64,000 nt of DNA from a bacterium (GTDB lineage: Bacteria > Patescibacteriota > Saccharimonadia > Saccharimonadales > Saccharimonadaceae): positions 1-64,000 of the forward strand of contig JAUMUX010000001.1 in NCBI GenBank assembly GCA_030530485.1. The letters are read 5' to 3'. The notes below the pieces were generated by a model. It made no database searches. It was not told the DNA's origin and worked only from the letters and a program-made list of their open reading frames with translations. Below, piece by piece: positions 1 through 8,657 of the stretch (position 1 is its first letter; each line of letters opens with the position of its first letter). The position numbers and the translations under genes are program-made.

Positions 1-80
1 GTTTTTATGATTTTTCAAAATTAAATCCTTCTTATTATAACAAACAACTTGAATTCTGTCAATATCTAGCTTTCTTAAAA

Positions 81-158
81 TTGCTAAAAGTAGTAAAAAA
101 TAGTATAATAAAGTTACGAACCATTTGCGGATACTGATAATTCAGTGTCCGCTTTTTT
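81..158 (+). promoter_or_regulatory. Phage promoter followed by terminator-like hairpin (element copy 1)
   Basis: A -35 box TTGCTA (81-86), a 17-bp spacer and a -10 box TATAAT (104-109) form a good promoter. The predicted transcript carries GAACCATTTGCG (118-129) and then an 11-bp stem (127-137 with 142-152, one G.U pair, loop TAAT) followed by T6 (153-158). This is a promoter with a terminator about 20 nt after its start. The same layout occurs at 6,868-6,945 and 15,564-15,642. It precedes the packaging genes, so late expression may depend on read-through or antitermination. Bases 1-80 hold nothing else I can identify. Confidence 0.8.
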
Positions 159-190
159 GGTGGTAAAAAATAAATTTAGCTGGAGATTCT

Positions 191-592
191 ATGATAAAAA
201 ATATCCCAATAACAGAACTAGAAAACATCGCAACAACAAGAATATTAAGCACGAGAGCGATTGGAGCTGAAATTTTTGAGCGAGAAAAACTTATTAAACA
301 AGCGCTATTTGCAGTAAATGATATTTTAAAGGAATGTGGATTAAACTCTGAGCTTTGGTTTCGTGAGCGGAGGAATAAGGTTTTTCTATTTAATGAAGCG
401 AACCGCCGGATTTTAGCTGAACTTCAAATTGATGGTGAATATTCCTCGAAGAACAGTATAATTCGGAAGCCGAAAATTATTCTTCTTGGAAGTCGAGGTT
501 TTTTGAAAGAAAAAACGGTCGGCGATTTAATTGCTAACAATCTTCATTACGAACGTTCAACCAATAGAAGTAGGAGAAAAATCGAAAAATAA
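191..592 (+). CDS. Hypothetical phage protein upstream of terminase
   Basis: A 133-residue basic protein that I do not recognise. It is the first gene after the promoter-hairpin element and lies 17 nt before the small-terminase candidate, so it belongs to the packaging operon. The N-terminal half looks helical and the C-terminus is rich in Arg and Lys (RSRRKIEK), which would suit a DNA- or RNA-binding protein. HNH nucleases often sit in this position in siphophages, but no HNH motif is visible. Function unknown. Confidence 0.7.
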   Translation: MIKNIPITELENIATTRILSTRAIGAEIFEREKLIKQALFAVNDILKECGLNSELWFRERRNKVFLFNEANRRILAELQIDGEYSSKNSIIRKPKIILLGSRGFLKEKTVGDLIANNLHYERSTNRSRRKIEK

Positions 593-609
593 TTAGAAGG
601 AGGAAATAC

Positions 610-1077
610 GTGGCAACAACCAAAAAGAAAACTGAGCTAAAAAAAGACTATGTTGTTGGTAGAGGAAAACCGCCACTAAACCGCAGATTCGGACAGCCAG
701 AAGGAAATATTCCGAATAATCGTGGAAGGTGGAAACCAGAAGATAGCATTTCTTACCAATATCACTATTTTTTGAGCTTAACCGTGAAGGAATTTAAACA
801 ATGGGAAGAAGACCACCCGGACGACCAACGAACCATGGCTCAAGAAGTAGCATTTAGACGAGTCTATGATGCAAGAAATAGCGAAAAGGCTGGACTCTAT
901 AACACAATTGAAATTACAGACCGAACCGAAGGAAAGGCAAAACAAGGAATTCAAATGGAAGTGGAACAAAAAACAAATCCGCGACCATTCGAAGGTTTAA
1001 CTGCAGCAGAAATTCGAAAGGCGTTAAAAAATGAACAAAGCACTACTCGAAAATCCAGAAGTTCAAAGAGAGCTTAA
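610..1077 (+). CDS. terS: Putative small terminase subunit (DUF5681-like)
   Basis: The GTG start at 610 is preceded by a strong ribosome-binding site (AGAAGGAGG). The 155-residue product begins with a basic segment (RGKPPLNRRFGQPEGNIPNN), like the DUF5681/KGG-type proteins found beside large terminases, and contains the recurring phrase ITDRTEGKAKQ. Its end overlaps the large terminase start by 47 nt in another frame, suggesting translational coupling. By position and style it should recognise the packaging site on phage DNA. The family match is from memory and is moderate. Confidence 0.6.
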   Translation: MATTKKKTELKKDYVVGRGKPPLNRRFGQPEGNIPNNRGRWKPEDSISYQYHYFLSLTVKEFKQWEEDHPDDQRTMAQEVAFRRVYDARNSEKAGLYNTIEITDRTEGKAKQGIQMEVEQKTNPRPFEGLTAAEIRKALKNEQSTTRKSRSSKRA

Positions 1078-2464
1078 GCTTGAACTTGCGAGAATTGATT
1101 TATTCGAATTTTGCAAGTTAATGCACCCAAATTTTTACAAGGAAGAACGCAAATATTTAAAAGACTTTTGCAAGCAGATTCAAGATTTTATTGAGAGCGA
1201 TGAGCAAACGCTTGTGATTAACGCACCACCACGACATGGGAAATCATTAACTGCTCAAAACTTAACTGCTTGGTTATTCGGAAAGAATCCAAAAGCGAAA
1301 GTTATGACAGGATCATATAACGATACTGTTTCTGGAATTTTTGCAAGAAATGTTCGAAATATGATTCAAACCGAAAAAGCTGGTTCGAATATCATTTATT
1401 CTGATATCTTCCCAGAAACTCGCGTAAAGTATGGCGAGGCGGCCGCTTCAATGTGGAGTTTGGAAGGTTCGAGCGAGCCAAACTATCTCGCTACCAGCCC
1501 AAAAGGAACGGCAACAGGATTTGGTGCGAATTTTCTCATCATCGATGACGTTATCAAGAGTTCGCAGGAAGCCTACAACGAACGCGTGCTCGATGAACAC
1601 TGGGATTGGTTCAATAATACGATGTTCTCGCGTGTTGAGGGTAACGATTGGAAGATAATCCTTGTGATGACACGCTGGGCGACTGGTGACCTTGCGGGGC
1701 GATTTATCGAAGAATTTAAACCACGAGTAATTGAATATCGCGCTGTGACAAAAACTCCAAAAGGTAAACCAAAAATGCTGTGCGATGATATTCTGAACTA
1801 TGAAACTTTTAAGAAAAAGACTCGGGCAATGAATATCGATATCGTGGAGGCGAACTACAACCAAAAGCCGATTGATGTCGCTGGGCGATTATTTAAGCCA
1901 TTTATGGAATGGGATGAACTGCCTGAAGGAATTGTCGAAAATATCACCGACACGGCCGACAAAGGTGCTGACTTCCTTGCAAGTGCGAATTACATTAAGC
2001 ACGGTCAAGATGTATTTATTACAGATATAACTTACACCGACAAGCCAATGGAATTCACCGAAAAAGCCGTTGCTGAAATGTTAGATTCTGGCGATGTGAG
2101 CGTTGCTAGGATTGAAAGCAACAATGGTGGTCGCGGGTTCGCACGCAATGTGAAGAGGATTCTTGAAGAAAATGGAAATTCGAAAGTGGTTATCAAAACA
2201 CCAACGCAAACCAAAAACAAGGAAAGCCGCATTCTGTCATCGAGTGCGTGGCTACAAAATCATTTATTTATGCCACCAAATTGGCAGAAAAAATGGCCAG
2301 AAGCCGCCAATGAAGTGCTGAGATATCAACGAAAAGGCAAAAACGCCCACGACGATATGTGTGATGTTTTGGCTGGAATCTTCGAGCAATGCACCGCCAG
2401 AGCCGAGCCGATTATTATCACAAATTCAAATCGAAATTCAGGCACAAACTCACTAATTTTCTAA
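1031..2464 (+). CDS. terL: Terminase large subunit (DNA-packaging ATPase/nuclease)
   Basis: This 477-residue protein has the hallmarks of the phage packaging motor. It has a Walker A motif NAPPRHGKS near residue 64, a Walker B LIIDD near residue 170, a coupling-type motif MTRWATGDL near residue 213, and a C-terminal RNase H-like nuclease region (DTADKGADF, then GKNAHDDMCD). Length fits the Terminase_6 type. The enzyme pumps DNA into the prohead and cuts concatemers with the small subunit. The ATG at 1,031 has a weak AAAGG upstream and lies inside the previous gene. Confidence 0.95.
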   Translation: MNKALLENPEVQRELKLELARIDLFEFCKLMHPNFYKEERKYLKDFCKQIQDFIESDEQTLVINAPPRHGKSLTAQNLTAWLFGKNPKAKVMTGSYNDTVSGIFARNVRNMIQTEKAGSNIIYSDIFPETRVKYGEAAASMWSLEGSSEPNYLATSPKGTATGFGANFLIIDDVIKSSQEAYNERVLDEHWDWFNNTMFSRVEGNDWKIILVMTRWATGDLAGRFIEEFKPRVIEYRAVTKTPKGKPKMLCDDILNYETFKKKTRAMNIDIVEANYNQKPIDVAGRLFKPFMEWDELPEGIVENITDTADKGADFLASANYIKHGQDVFITDITYTDKPMEFTEKAVAEMLDSGDVSVARIESNNGGRGFARNVKRILEENGNSKVVIKTPTQTKNKESRILSSSAWLQNHLFMPPNWQKKWPEAANEVLRYQRKGKNAHDDMCDVLAGIFEQCTARAEPIIITNSNRNSGTNSLIF

Positions 2465-2481
2465 GAGCAAAAGGAGGAAAT

Positions 2482-3843
2482 ATGGAAAAATTTTATTGCT
2501 TACCAAAAAATACCGAAATCACAGGCGAATTGGTAAAAAACTTAATCGAAAGCGACAAACGCAAGCAAGACCGAGCCAAATTCAAGATTCTTGCGGATTA
2601 TTACGCCAACAAGCCTGTAACATTACGTGAAGCGCCGAATAAACTGCTCGCAATCACTAATTTTGCGCGATATATCACTAAAATCAATGTTGGTTATTTG
2701 CTTGGTTCGCCAGTTAATTATCTTTCAAGCGAAAATATAAACATTGAAAGCTTGAATAATTCTTATCGCAAGCAGGCAATTTCGAATCTTGATGTTGAAC
2801 TTGCAACGCACGCCAGCATTTACGGCGTGGCTTATGAGCGAATTTATGCGAATGAAGATTCAGAAGTTCGAAGCGTGAAAATCGACCCACGAAATATAAT
2901 TTTAGTTCACGACACAACAGTTGAACATAAAAAGATGTTCGCTATTGTTTATGAAGAAATTATCAATTCACGCGGAAAAATCGAAAGAGATTCATATCAA
3001 ATCACAATTTTAACGCCAGAATACACGCAAGAAGGCATTTTGAAGGGCGGAACGCTTAATTTCGAAAGTGACCCAAAAACGGGCGAAGAACTTAAAACTG
3101 AACACAGTTTTGGTGAAGTGCCGATTGTTGAATATTTGAACGGCTCCGACCGAATGGGCGATTCTGAGCCAGTTTTGCCACTGATTGACGCTTATAATAT
3201 TCTTCAATCCGACCGCATAATCGACCGCGAACGCTTGGTTGACGCGTTGCTTGCATTTTATGGCACAGATTTTACGCCAGAACAGCAAGAAATGCTTAAA
3301 GATAGCCGAATGGTCGCAAACATTCCGCAAGACGCCAAAATTGAGTATATCGTGAAATCAATTGATGAAGCCGACGCTGATGTTCTTCGAAAAACCATTG
3401 CTGCCGATATTCACAAAATCTCAATGACGCCAGATATGAGCGATGAAAACTTTGCAGGAAATTCCAGCGGTGTGGCGATTCTCTATAAGCTCCTTGACTT
3501 CGAACAACATATCAAAGATAAAGAGCGATATTTCGAACGAAGCTTGCTCGAACGATTCCGAATTTATAACACTTTTCTTGAAAAAGGTTCAAAGATGGCA
3601 AAAATTTCAGTGGAAGATATTGATGTTATCTTTAAGCGAGCCTTGCCACAAAATGACCTTGAAACCAGCCAGATTATCAACAATCTCAATGGGCTTGTAG
3701 ACCGCGAAACGCTCGTTAGTCAGCTTTCGTTTGTGCGAGACGCCAAAGAAACGGTGAATCTTGCGTTAAATGAGAGAAATGGCGCGGATAACGTACTGAA
3801 TGACGCTGAAATTACAGACCAAAACGAAAAAGCGGAAGAATAG
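2482..3843 (+). CDS. Phage portal protein (SPP1 gp6-like)
   Basis: A 453-residue protein that matches the SPP1 gp6-type portal family in length, order and motifs. It has an early YYANKP segment, VGYLLGSPVNY near residue 75, a central beta-rich part and an acidic C-terminus. Twelve copies would form the ring through which DNA enters and leaves the head. The reading frame is open from 2,389, but ATG 2,482 is the likely start because AAAGGAGG lies just before it. It is followed by a perfect inverted repeat before the MuF gene. Confidence 0.9.
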   Translation: MEKFYCLPKNTEITGELVKNLIESDKRKQDRAKFKILADYYANKPVTLREAPNKLLAITNFARYITKINVGYLLGSPVNYLSSENINIESLNNSYRKQAISNLDVELATHASIYGVAYERIYANEDSEVRSVKIDPRNIILVHDTTVEHKKMFAIVYEEIINSRGKIERDSYQITILTPEYTQEGILKGGTLNFESDPKTGEELKTEHSFGEVPIVEYLNGSDRMGDSEPVLPLIDAYNILQSDRIIDRERLVDALLAFYGTDFTPEQQEMLKDSRMVANIPQDAKIEYIVKSIDEADADVLRKTIAADIHKISMTPDMSDENFAGNSSGVAILYKLLDFEQHIKDKERYFERSLLERFRIYNTFLEKGSKMAKISVEDIDVIFKRALPQNDLETSQIINNLNGLVDRETLVSQLSFVRDAKETVNLALNERNGADNVLNDAEITDQNEKAEE

Positions 3844-3854
3844 AGCGAAAAAAC

Positions 3855-3903
3855 ATATATAAAATATAGATACTTTGCATAAAACTATCTATATTTTATA
3901 TAT
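3855..3903. repeat. Perfect 18-bp AT-rich inverted repeat
   Basis: Bases 3,855-3,872 and 3,886-3,903 are perfect reverse complements separated by a 13-nt loop. The stem is almost pure A/T and there is no clean U run, so it is not a standard terminator. It lies exactly between portal and the composite MuF gene, just before the ribosome-binding site of the latter, and could limit that gene's expression or mark a past insertion. Confidence 0.85.
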
Positions 3904-3917
3904 TTCGAAAGAAGTTT

Positions 3918-6575
3918 ATGATGAAAGATAGAGAAAAACAATTAAATAATAATGAAGTCAAGCCAATAATTCCAGAATTAACAAGAGAAGGCTACAAAGC
4001 ATTTTTTGATAATTTTGACGATAGTTGGGAGTTCGAGAAGAATTATCCATTGAGTGATAATAAACTCTCTGTAATAAACGCAATACGCGGAAAATTAGGC
4101 GATAATGCCCAGATTTACGCTGTTCGCCGAGTAGAAAAACCAGATGGCGTGAAAATGCCAGATTTAATTGTGAATGGTCAAAAAGTAGAGATTAAAAAAG
4201 TCTCCTCCAAACACTCTGTTCGTGACCAAACCAAAAAAGCACTTAAGCAGGGAGTGACTGGAATTTTTTATGATGTAAAGCCGAAAGAAGGAGTTTCGGT
4301 TGATTTTCTGTTTTCAGAGATTGCAAACCAAGCCAGCCACAGAGGTCTTAAAAATTATATCGCATATAAAGAAAAAGGTATCGCCGGCTCTCGTGAAAGA
4401 ATCGACAATACCTTTTATAACTTAATTCTATCAAAAAACAGTGAAAAAGTCAAGGAGTTTGGCTTCATAAATGAAAAAGACCTAAAAGGGTCTTTTCGTC
4501 GTGCGTCTAAGAGCCAAGAGGGCTCGAAAACCAAGACTGAGAGTGAACTCTCACATATTAGAATTATATCACCAAATAGTGAAAAAATCAATAGCATTTT
4601 TAATAAACACAAAGAAAAGAACACCGCCGCCTCTTATGCAAGACACGACAGCGTTCTCTATGATTTAATATCATCACAAAACAAAGAAAAAATCAAGACC
4701 AACACAATAAATTATTGGCAAAACCGCGCCGCCGCTCGCTTCGAAAACCAAGAACAGCAAGCTTCGAGCTACATTCGCCGCATAAAAAATGCTTACACTG
4801 ACGCCGAAATTCGAACAATTCGCGAAATTAAGAAATTATACGCTAATTATTATCGCAACGACAAAACTTTCGATAAATTCGCGCTACAAGGCATTGAACC
4901 AAGCGGAAGTGCGGCAAGATTTAAAGAGGAAATGGAGCGGCTTGGTTTGAACCAATATTTGCCAGAAAATTACGATTTTCGAATGACAAGATTAGAAATG
5001 CTTAACCACCAGATTTGGGCAGAGCTGAAAAAGGCTGGGATTGAACAGAACAATCTCACGGCTAATTCGGTTATAAACACAATTAATAATTCGTATAATC
5101 AAGCTATTTTTGATACCGAAAAACAGTTTGGCTCACTTTTGACCTTTTCAAAATTAGATTCACGAACTGTGCAGGAAATTTTGAACTATAAAATTGAAGG
5201 AAAGCATTTTTCGAACCGTATCTGGACGAATACTGACATTTTAGCCGAGCAAATTAATTCAAAAATAGCTACAGCCGTAGCAATTGGGCAAAGTCCTGAG
5301 AAAACGATTCGTGAAGTTCGTGAACGCTTTGATGTTGGCCGATTTTATGCTGAACGGCTAGTTCGTACCGAGTCTGCTTTTTATCATAATTCAGCAGAGT
5401 TGCGAGCCTACCAAGAATTAGGAGTTGAAAAATACCGTATTATTGCAACACTGGACGGCCGCACTAGCGATATCTGCCAACATAAAGACCATAAAGTTTT
5501 TAAAATCAGTGAAGCTAAACAAGGCGTGAACTTTCCACCATTTCACCCGCTTTGCCGTACTACGACAGCTGCATATTTTGGTGAAGAGTTTGAACCAGAA
5601 ACCAGAACCGCCAGAAATCCAAAAACGGGCGAGAATTACGAGACACCAAATATGAGCTATGAAAAATGGGCAAAAGTTAGCGGAATCTCGAAAACTGAAC
5701 CAGTTTCAACGCCGAGTATTTCACCGGCAGATGATAAGATTGAAGTTAAAATTAAAAAACCACCGACTAAAAAAGTTAATAGCTCTGATGTTAAAAGCTT
5801 AAAACTTGAAGATTCACTTGCTCAAGCATTAAAAACTGATGATATTAGAGAAAAAGTCGTCAGAAAACTAAACGCAATGCCGGAAACTCATCGTTCTATT
5901 TGGGCTAAATTTTCGAGCGAACTATCTTTTAAAGATTCACCACTTGGGAATGATAACTTTAGCGTGCTTGGAAATAAGGTGAGTGTTCGTATAGCTGGTA
6001 TATTCGATGGTTCAACTGGAAATCGAAAAGATATAAGAAAGCCATTTGAGGTTTTTCTACACGAATATGGTCACGGTTTCGATCATCGAGCAGGGCGTGG
6101 TTCATTTTATGGAGCTACTGGTAAGTTTGAACTTTCTAATGGTAAAACTCTTGGTGAAACCGTTTTTGATGAAGCAAATAGGTATCTAAAAACTAAAGAA
6201 GGAAGAAATTTGGCCTATAGACGACATAATTTATCTGTTGAACTTAAAAACGAACTTGAAAATGGTTATTCAAAAAATGATCTAGCAAGTATTTTTGATT
6301 TATATGGTGGTGCTGCGTTTAGTAACGGGTTAAGAGTCTTCGGAATGGGTCACGAACAGAAATATTGGGATGGCAGAAAAACGATAAGAGGTGTAAAATT
6401 AAGTAAGGAGCAAATCGAAAATCATAAAAAGCGTTTTCTCGGTTCAGAAGCTTTTGCCGAAATGTTTTCAGCAACTGCTCGAGATGACAAAAAGGAAATT
6501 GAGCTTTATGAAAAATATTTGCCGGAAAGCTTTAATATGTTTAACGAATTATTAGAAAGGATTTCAAAACTATAA
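3918..6575 (+). CDS. MuF-type minor head protein with N-terminal PD-(D/E)XK toxin-like domain and C-terminal zincin domain
   Basis: The 885-residue protein has three parts. Residues 1-262 are an added module with GVKMPDLIVNGQKVEIKKV (PD at 81-82, E91-x-K93), a PD-(D/E)XK pattern resembling the CdiA_C contact-dependent toxin nucleases. Around residue 264 the usual beginning of SPP1 gp7/MuF proteins appears (NYWQNRAAARFENQEQ), and the MuF core follows (RTESAFYH; TLDGRTSDICQHKD; PPFHPLCRTTT, to about 550). Residues 630-885 carry a metallopeptidase-like HEYGHGFDH (715-723) and a downstream SEAFAEMF (E844/E848). MuF proteins are packaged in the head, and in Firmicutes prophages they often carry toxin domains. 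Residues 161-184 and 242-264 look like two copies of one short motif. TTCGAA sites occur only in the core. Confidence 0.88.
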   Translation: MMKDREKQLNNNEVKPIIPELTREGYKAFFDNFDDSWEFEKNYPLSDNKLSVINAIRGKLGDNAQIYAVRRVEKPDGVKMPDLIVNGQKVEIKKVSSKHSVRDQTKKALKQGVTGIFYDVKPKEGVSVDFLFSEIANQASHRGLKNYIAYKEKGIAGSRERIDNTFYNLILSKNSEKVKEFGFINEKDLKGSFRRASKSQEGSKTKTESELSHIRIISPNSEKINSIFNKHKEKNTAASYARHDSVLYDLISSQNKEKIKTNTINYWQNRAAARFENQEQQASSYIRRIKNAYTDAEIRTIREIKKLYANYYRNDKTFDKFALQGIEPSGSAARFKEEMERLGLNQYLPENYDFRMTRLEMLNHQIWAELKKAGIEQNNLTANSVINTINNSYNQAIFDTEKQFGSLLTFSKLDSRTVQEILNYKIEGKHFSNRIWTNTDILAEQINSKIATAVAIGQSPEKTIREVRERFDVGRFYAERLVRTESAFYHNSAELRAYQELGVEKYRIIATLDGRTSDICQHKDHKVFKISEAKQGVNFPPFHPLCRTTTAAYFGEEFEPETRTARNPKTGENYETPNMSYEKWAKVSGISKTEPVSTPSISPADDKIEVKIKKPPTKKVNSSDVKSLKLEDSLAQALKTDDIREKVVRKLNAMPETHRSIWAKFSSELSFKDSPLGNDNFSVLGNKVSVRIAGIFDGSTGNRKDIRKPFEVFLHEYGHGFDHRAGRGSFYGATGKFELSNGKTLGETVFDEANRYLKTKEGRNLAYRRHNLSVELKNELENGYSKNDLASIFDLYGGAAFSNGLRVFGMGHEQKYWDGRKTIRGVKLSKEQIENHKKRFLGSEAFAEMFSATARDDKKEIELYEKYLPESFNMFNELLERISKL
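4475..4553 (+). repeat. Three consecutive hairpins inside the MuF gene
   Basis: Three stems occur in 79 nt of the linker-coding DNA. The first is 8 bp (4,475-4,482 with 4,489-4,496) and ends in TTTT like a terminator. The second is 5 bp (4,511-4,515 with 4,521-4,525). The third is 7 bp (4,538-4,544 with 4,547-4,553). They encode a low-complexity Lys/Ser/Glu linker between the nuclease-like domain and the MuF core. Confidence 0.75.
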
Positions 6576-6862
6576 TGAAAACAAAATATGAATTTACCCA
6601 CGAAGACACAGTTGGAGTTTATGGCGTATGGTATACTGATGAAGTTTTAAAAGAATATGCGCGAAAATTTAAAATATTTGACGATTTCGGAGAGCCTGCT
6701 TTTCTAGTGATTGGCGGAGATGAGCAACATATCAAAGATTGTGTTGAAGCCGCTCAAAAATCAATCGATAACGGCAAGCCATTTTTCTATAACGCCCCAG
6801 AATATATTCAAAAACGAATGATCGAAGAGCGGGAAAATCTTGAAAACAATGTCCGTTATTAA
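6575..6862 (+). CDS. Small acidic protein coupled to the MuF toxin-like gene; candidate immunity protein
   Basis: A 95-residue acidic protein with no family that I recognise. Its ATG overlaps the stop of the MuF gene (TAATG), so the two are translationally coupled. It lies before the next promoter element, and like the terminal MuF domains it has no TTCGAA. A small gene directly behind a polymorphic toxin gene is the usual place for an immunity protein, so that role is proposed from position only. It could equally be a small virion or scaffold accessory protein. Confidence 0.65.
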   Translation: MKTKYEFTHEDTVGVYGVWYTDEVLKEYARKFKIFDDFGEPAFLVIGGDEQHIKDCVEAAQKSIDNGKPFFYNAPEYIQKRMIEERENLENNVRY

Positions 6863-6867
6863 AAATA

Positions 6868-6945
6868 TTGCATAAGAATAAACATTATGCTATAATATTA
6901 CCAGAACCATTTGCGACTTTTAGCATAAAGCTGAGAGTCGTTTTT
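6868..6945 (+). promoter_or_regulatory. Phage promoter followed by terminator-like hairpin (element copy 2)
   Basis: TTGCAT (6,868-6,873), a 17-bp spacer and TATAAT (6,891-6,896) are followed by GAACCATTTGCG (6,904-6,915). An 11-bp stem follows (6,914-6,924 with 6,930-6,940, two G.U pairs, loop ATAAA), then T5 (6,941-6,945). The stem bases differ from the other copies while pairing is kept. It sits before the scaffold-capsid-tail block. Confidence 0.85.
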
Positions 6946-7033
6946 CTTTTTGCGAAAAACACAGCAAGCCCAAGCCAAAAGTCGCGCTTGGGGCGGAATA
7001 TCAAGCTGAGAAGCGTAAAATCGAAAGGAGAAT

Positions 7034-7573
7034 ATGGAAAACAATCCTGATTCAACAAAACCTGCTGGCGAAAACGGTATGAACCAGAATCAACAGGGTG
7101 ACGAACCGAAAACTTTCACACAAGATGAAGTGAATGAAATCATGTCGAAGCGCTTGAACGAAAAAAGCGCTAAAGATGAGGCTAAATTCGAAAAGCGGCT
7201 TGCCGAAGCCCAGAAAGAATGGGAACGAAAGGCAAAACTTAGCGACGAAGAGCGTGCTGCAGAAGCTCAAAAGGCGAAAATCAGCGAGCTTGAAGAACGC
7301 GAAAGAAAAATCACAATGCGAGAACGCAAAACTGAAGCCGCCGAAAAACTTGCTGCGAAAGAAATTCCGTCAGAATTCGTGAATTATGTTGTCGATGCCG
7401 ACGCAGAAAAAATGAATTCGAACATCGAAGGACTTTCGAAAGTTTGGAATTCCGCTCTTGAAAAAGGCGTTAAAGCTAAACTTGCTGGAAAAACTCCCGA
7501 AGATGTTGGTGGAAATAATTCACAAGGAGCGACATCAAATTACACACAAAGCAATGGTGTAAGCTCGTTCTAA
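7034..7573 (+). CDS. Capsid scaffold protein (DUF4355 / gp20-like)
   Basis: A 179-residue, highly charged protein. A disordered N-terminus (about 1-30) is followed by FTQDEVNEIMSKRL, which is typical of Phage GP20/DUF4355 scaffolds, then a long Lys/Glu/Ala coiled coil (about 40-125) and a polar tail. It has a good ribosome-binding site (AAAGGAG) and stands 27 nt before the major capsid gene. It should guide capsid assembly and leave or be degraded before packaging. No protease domain is visible. Confidence 0.85.
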   Translation: MENNPDSTKPAGENGMNQNQQGDEPKTFTQDEVNEIMSKRLNEKSAKDEAKFEKRLAEAQKEWERKAKLSDEERAAEAQKAKISELEERERKITMRERKTEAAEKLAAKEIPSEFVNYVVDADAEKMNSNIEGLSKVWNSALEKGVKAKLAGKTPEDVGGNNSQGATSNYTQSNGVSSF

Positions 7574-7600
7574 TCAGACTCAAGAAAAGAAAGGGATTTT

Positions 7601-8434
7601 ATGGCAGTAGATGCACGTAATATCTATTCTGACAATGCCGAGACAAAGGCAAAATTGGCTGAAATTAAAGGCCAAATCATCGAAGCTGTTATAAAAGGAA
7701 CAGTTTCAACTAAAATTAAAAATACTTTTGGAATTGGAAACCCAAGCGCTGGATCAGTAGCTTACGACCGCTTGAAAAACGCTGTTGCGAAAAATTATGG
7801 CTCAGCACGTAAAGATAGCAAAGGTGAGCCAGTTCGCAATACTGGACGTGTTATCAACAATATTGATGACCGCCAAGAAATCGTTGAGGAATATGACAAT
7901 ACTGATATTAAACAGTTTGGTATTGCTGACCTCATCACACGTCGAAAGAACTCACAAGCAAGCTCACTAGCTCGATATCTTGATACAGCATTCTTTGCTG
8001 AAGCTGTTAAATCAGGAACAGAGATTCAGAGTTTGACTTCAGCAACACCAATCGAGGAAGTTCTCGAAAAAGTTATTCAAACAGTTGAAACTGTCAAGAA
8101 TGACTGGGTTGATGGTGTAGATCGAAGCGAAATTGTTTTGACAGTGACACCAGCAATTTATGGTAAACTCGCAAACTACCTAAACAAGGTTAAAAACGAG
8201 ATTACTGGTGAGGTTGATGTTTTGTTTAACGGTCAGGTTCGAATTTTCTCAAATCACCGCCAAACAAAAGCAATCATTGCAATGCACGAAGGAGCAATCG
8301 CTCAAGATGTAAACGTGTTTGATTTTGACCCACAAAAAGTGCCATTTTCAAACTCGGTTGAAGCTTCACTCTTCTTTACTCAAGGAACAAAAGCTGTTGA
8401 ACCAGATCTCGTGTTCTACGCTGATTTAGCTTAA
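7601..8434 (+). CDS. Major capsid protein (HK97 fold, likely)
   Basis: A 277-residue protein directly after the scaffold gene, where siphophages encode the shell protein. The N-terminal helix, the central QFGIADLITRRKNSQASSLARYLD and the C-terminal ASLFFTQGTKAVEPDLVFYAD are consistent with a short HK97-fold capsid protein without a processed delta domain. The gene has stronger codon bias than its neighbours, as expected for the most abundant virion protein. Fold assignment is by position and general pattern. Confidence 0.88.
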   Translation: MAVDARNIYSDNAETKAKLAEIKGQIIEAVIKGTVSTKIKNTFGIGNPSAGSVAYDRLKNAVAKNYGSARKDSKGEPVRNTGRVINNIDDRQEIVEEYDNTDIKQFGIADLITRRKNSQASSLARYLDTAFFAEAVKSGTEIQSLTSATPIEEVLEKVIQTVETVKNDWVDGVDRSEIVLTVTPAIYGKLANYLNKVKNEITGEVDVLFNGQVRIFSNHRQTKAIIAMHEGAIAQDVNVFDFDPQKVPFSNSVEASLFFTQGTKAVEPDLVFYADLA

Positions 8435-8458
8435 TATTAACCTAAAAAAGGAGGAAAA

Positions 8459-8653
8459 ATGAAGTATTTTCTCGTTAATTCAACAGGTCTTGTCGTTGGA
8501 GTGCCAGAATCAGTAAAAGTTGGTTCTGGCGAAGAGGCGTCAGGTATAGTTGAACAATATCAGGCTCGCCCAGAGGAATACACACCGTGCGATAAAAGCG
8601 GAAAACCTCTCGCGGTAGAAAAAGCCAAAAAGACCGAAAAAGTTGAGGAATAA
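8459..8653 (+). CDS. Small phage protein between capsid and connector genes
   Basis: A 64-residue protein with a beta-rich front half and a Lys/Glu tail (KAKKTEKVEE). Its ATG follows a strong AAAAAGGAGG. Small proteins of this type often lie between the major capsid and connector genes and may decorate the capsid or be non-structural. I do not recognise a family. Confidence 0.75.
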   Translation: MKYFLVNSTGLVVGVPESVKVGSGEEASGIVEQYQARPEEYTPCDKSGKPLAVEKAKKTEKVEE

Positions 8654-8657
8654 TAAA

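Noticed and set aside
6868-7050. 60-codon rightward ORF
   Set aside because: It starts inside the promoter-terminator element, crosses the hairpin and ends just inside the scaffold gene; no ribosome-binding site.
8643-8657. TTG start for the connector gene
   Set aside because: ATG 8,658 gives a natural protein start; the TTG lies inside the previous gene without a better ribosome-binding site.
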